From NCBI GenBank assembly GCA_002707525.1, contig PAND01000022.1, forward strand, positions 1-64,000: 64,000 nucleotides of DNA. The letters run 5' to 3'. This stretch comes from Flavobacteriales bacterium (GTDB lineage: Bacteria > Bacteroidota > Bacteroidia > Flavobacteriales > Schleiferiaceae). The notes under the pieces are model-generated. The model was not told the origin of the DNA, did no database searches, and saw only the letters and a list, made by a program, of their open reading frames with translations. The number at the start of each line of letters is the position of its first letter. The first letter of the stretch is position 1. Below are positions 62,907 through 64,000 of this stretch, piece by piece. The translations under genes were made by a program, and so were the position numbers.

Positions 62907-64000
62907 TTATCTATATCTAAATTTCTGGAACCACTTATCATTTAAAGTGACGCCGAGATTAAAATTCCAATATTCCTCTCTCAGGTTTGCTGTATTTCCA
63001 TCCCAACGTTGTCCTCTCCCAAAACTTATATTCAAAAAGCTTGCCTTTTGTTCACCGGGAGCAAGAGAACGATAAATTACTGGAAAACTAATTCCCGCAT
63101 TTACTTCTCTAGAGGTATATCCTTTGCCGTCCCACTGATATTGCCCAACTTCTTGAAAAGCTCCAATTCTATAGCGGGCTAACACGAAGTAATTTCTACT
63201 TTTACCCAAGGAAGAAAACGCATATGCCGGCACCAAAGCTGCACCAAAGCTTATTCTTTCACTATTGAACATATTTGAACCAGGGTCACTACCACCATTC
63301 GGAATGAATGAACGGTACTCCTCCCAGAGGGTCATCCTGTAATCTACTAACACATCCCAAGCGCTGATACTCGCATTATTAAGCGACTTGGAAAAACCAA
63401 TACCCACTCCATAACTAGAAGGAAGAACAGCCTTGCCTTGTTCACTTAAATCATAGAACAAGGTGTCAACGGCAGTCTCAATTATACCGCTATTAATAAA
63501 AGTATATTGAGACGTAATCTGACGAGCATTTAACTCTTGACCCAAGGCGTACACGGCACCAGCAGTAAAGCGATATTCGCCCAAATCAAACTTCATTTGC
63601 GTACCAAAATCAAAGGTAAAATCGCTAATGCCAGTCTGTTTCGAATTACTTACTGATAGAAAATCTGGATTCGCAATTATAGTTTTATTACTCTCGTCAA
63701 TTTCACCAAAAATATATTTAGCATTGACGCCAACGGACAGCCATTTAAATGGCTGTGAAGCAAGCCCAAAATTAAACCTATCATAACCACCAGAACCTAT
63801 AGAACGGTATTCAAATAGACCAAAATCATCTGAAGAATCGGCAACGCTAATACTGTAGCCCTTGGCGGCCATTGGTGATACCGAAAAAGAACCAGCGAAA
63901 TAATCATTGAATTTGAATCCGAAGCCAAAAAAATCAAAGTAGGTATTGAAATTTGCTTGATCAATGTCCTCATCCGTTATTCTATGACGAAAAGACCTAT
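62907..64000 (-). CDS. outer-membrane beta-barrel protein, 5' end outside window
   Basis: The frame is open from the stop at 62907 to the window edge at 64000, so the visible 364 codons are the C-terminal part. An ATG at 63872 lies inside a strand and is not the start. Strand-turn patterns repeat throughout (FNFGLASQPFKWLSVGVNAKYIFG split at QPF; FTAGAVYALGQELNARQ; SFGAALVPAYAFSSLG), and the end FNLGVTLNDKWFQKFRYR fits a barrel terminus. It resembles the OMPP1/FadL-like or PorV-like barrels of Bacteroidota without a decisive motif. It stands ten bases before the TPR gene. Confidence 0.75.
   Translation of the reverse strand, partial: RSFRHRITDEDIDQANFNTYFDFFGFGFKFNDYFAGSFSVSPMAAKGYSISVADSSDDFGLFEYRSIGSGGYDRFNFGLASQPFKWLSVGVNAKYIFGEIDESNKTIIANPDFLSVSNSKQTGISDFTFDFGTQMKFDLGEYRFTAGAVYALGQELNARQITSQYTFINSGIIETAVDTLFYDLSEQGKAVLPSSYGVGIGFSKSLNNASISAWDVLVDYRMTLWEEYRSFIPNGGSDPGSNMFNSERISFGAALVPAYAFSSLGKSRNYFVLARYRIGAFQEVGQYQWDGKGYTSREVNAGISFPVIYRSLAPGEQKASFLNISFGRGQRWDGNTANLREEYWNFNLGVTLNDKWFQKFRYR

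Noticed and set aside
1-64000. CRISPR array, phage, defence or biosynthetic cluster
   Set aside because: I found no regularly spaced repeats, integrase, phage structural genes, restriction, toxin-antitoxin pair, or NRPS/PKS-type genes. The window is nearly all core functions.

Overview
The window is a gene-dense, AT-rich chromosome segment with about 58 protein-coding genes and no gene-free gap above 300 bases. It looks like a Bacteroidota chromosome, probably of the order Flavobacteriales. The evidence is type IX secretion (T9SS) sorting domains, a PorQ, a PorP/SprF-like barrel, a CHU_C (gliding-motility type) C-terminal domain, DUF6089-type barrels, and Bacteroidota -7 promoter boxes of the form TAnnTTTG. 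Gene neighbourhoods such as birA/rsfS-ftsH-LUD-cdsA-psd, ddl-coaD, lon-porQ-cmk and ksgA-mgtE also fit. I cannot name a genus. I see no phage, intact insertion sequence, CRISPR array, tRNA or rRNA gene. The window is mostly core genome.

Layout: 1-3557 holds an MscS channel (5' end outside the window), a sigma-54 activator with no DNA-binding domain, a small acidic protein and a MATE exporter. 3554-9549 holds an M3 oligopeptidase, a copper ATPase followed by a tiny HMA-like protein and a glycosyltransferase, then a small lipoprotein. 9623-14834 is a tightly overlapping five-gene minus-strand operon (PASTA protein, T9SS cargo, RluD-like synthase, di-heme peroxidase lipoprotein, YdeI-like protein). 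It diverges from ddl and coaD. 16335-23070 holds a Nudix hydrolase, pyrE, birA, rsfS, ftsH, a LUD protein, cdsA and psd. 23067-28805 is a minus-strand block of cmk, porQ, lon, an outer-membrane barrel and yaaA. 28873-31979 holds two linked lipoproteins (CsgG-like and LPP20) and a MarR regulator. 32249-36469 holds an orphan InsA-like zinc-ribbon/HTH protein next to acs, an acetyltransferase and aspartate kinase. 36466-39516 is ksgA-mgtE-hydroxyacid dehydrogenase. 39606-44601 is fbp-mfd-DinB. 44682-48229 is a CHU_C adhesin with a PorP/SprF-SPOR partner. 48358-50063 is a fRMsr-like GAF protein and a MacB-like permease. 50169-57131 is purH followed by the rod-shape elongasome genes mreB-mreC-mreD-mrdA-rodA. 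57217-64000 is an envelope-biogenesis block: PpiD-like foldase, CNNM/CBS protein, small membrane protein, LptC, TPR protein and an outer-membrane barrel cut by the window edge.

Many genes serve the cell envelope: elongasome, LptC, PpiD-like foldase, phospholipid synthesis, T9SS parts and cargo, and lipoproteins. I found no convincing new multi-gene system. The most informative signals are structural. (1) At least seven genes have a TAnnTTTR box exactly 4-5 bases before the ATG, which predicts leaderless transcripts. (2) Five of nine convergent gene pairs share interlocked stop codons. (3) A Nudix gene and pyrE start divergently from one shared CATG. (4) An IS1-InsA-like protein appears to have been kept as a host gene beside acs. 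(5) A SprF-like barrel is fused to a coiled coil and a SPOR domain next to a T9SS adhesin.
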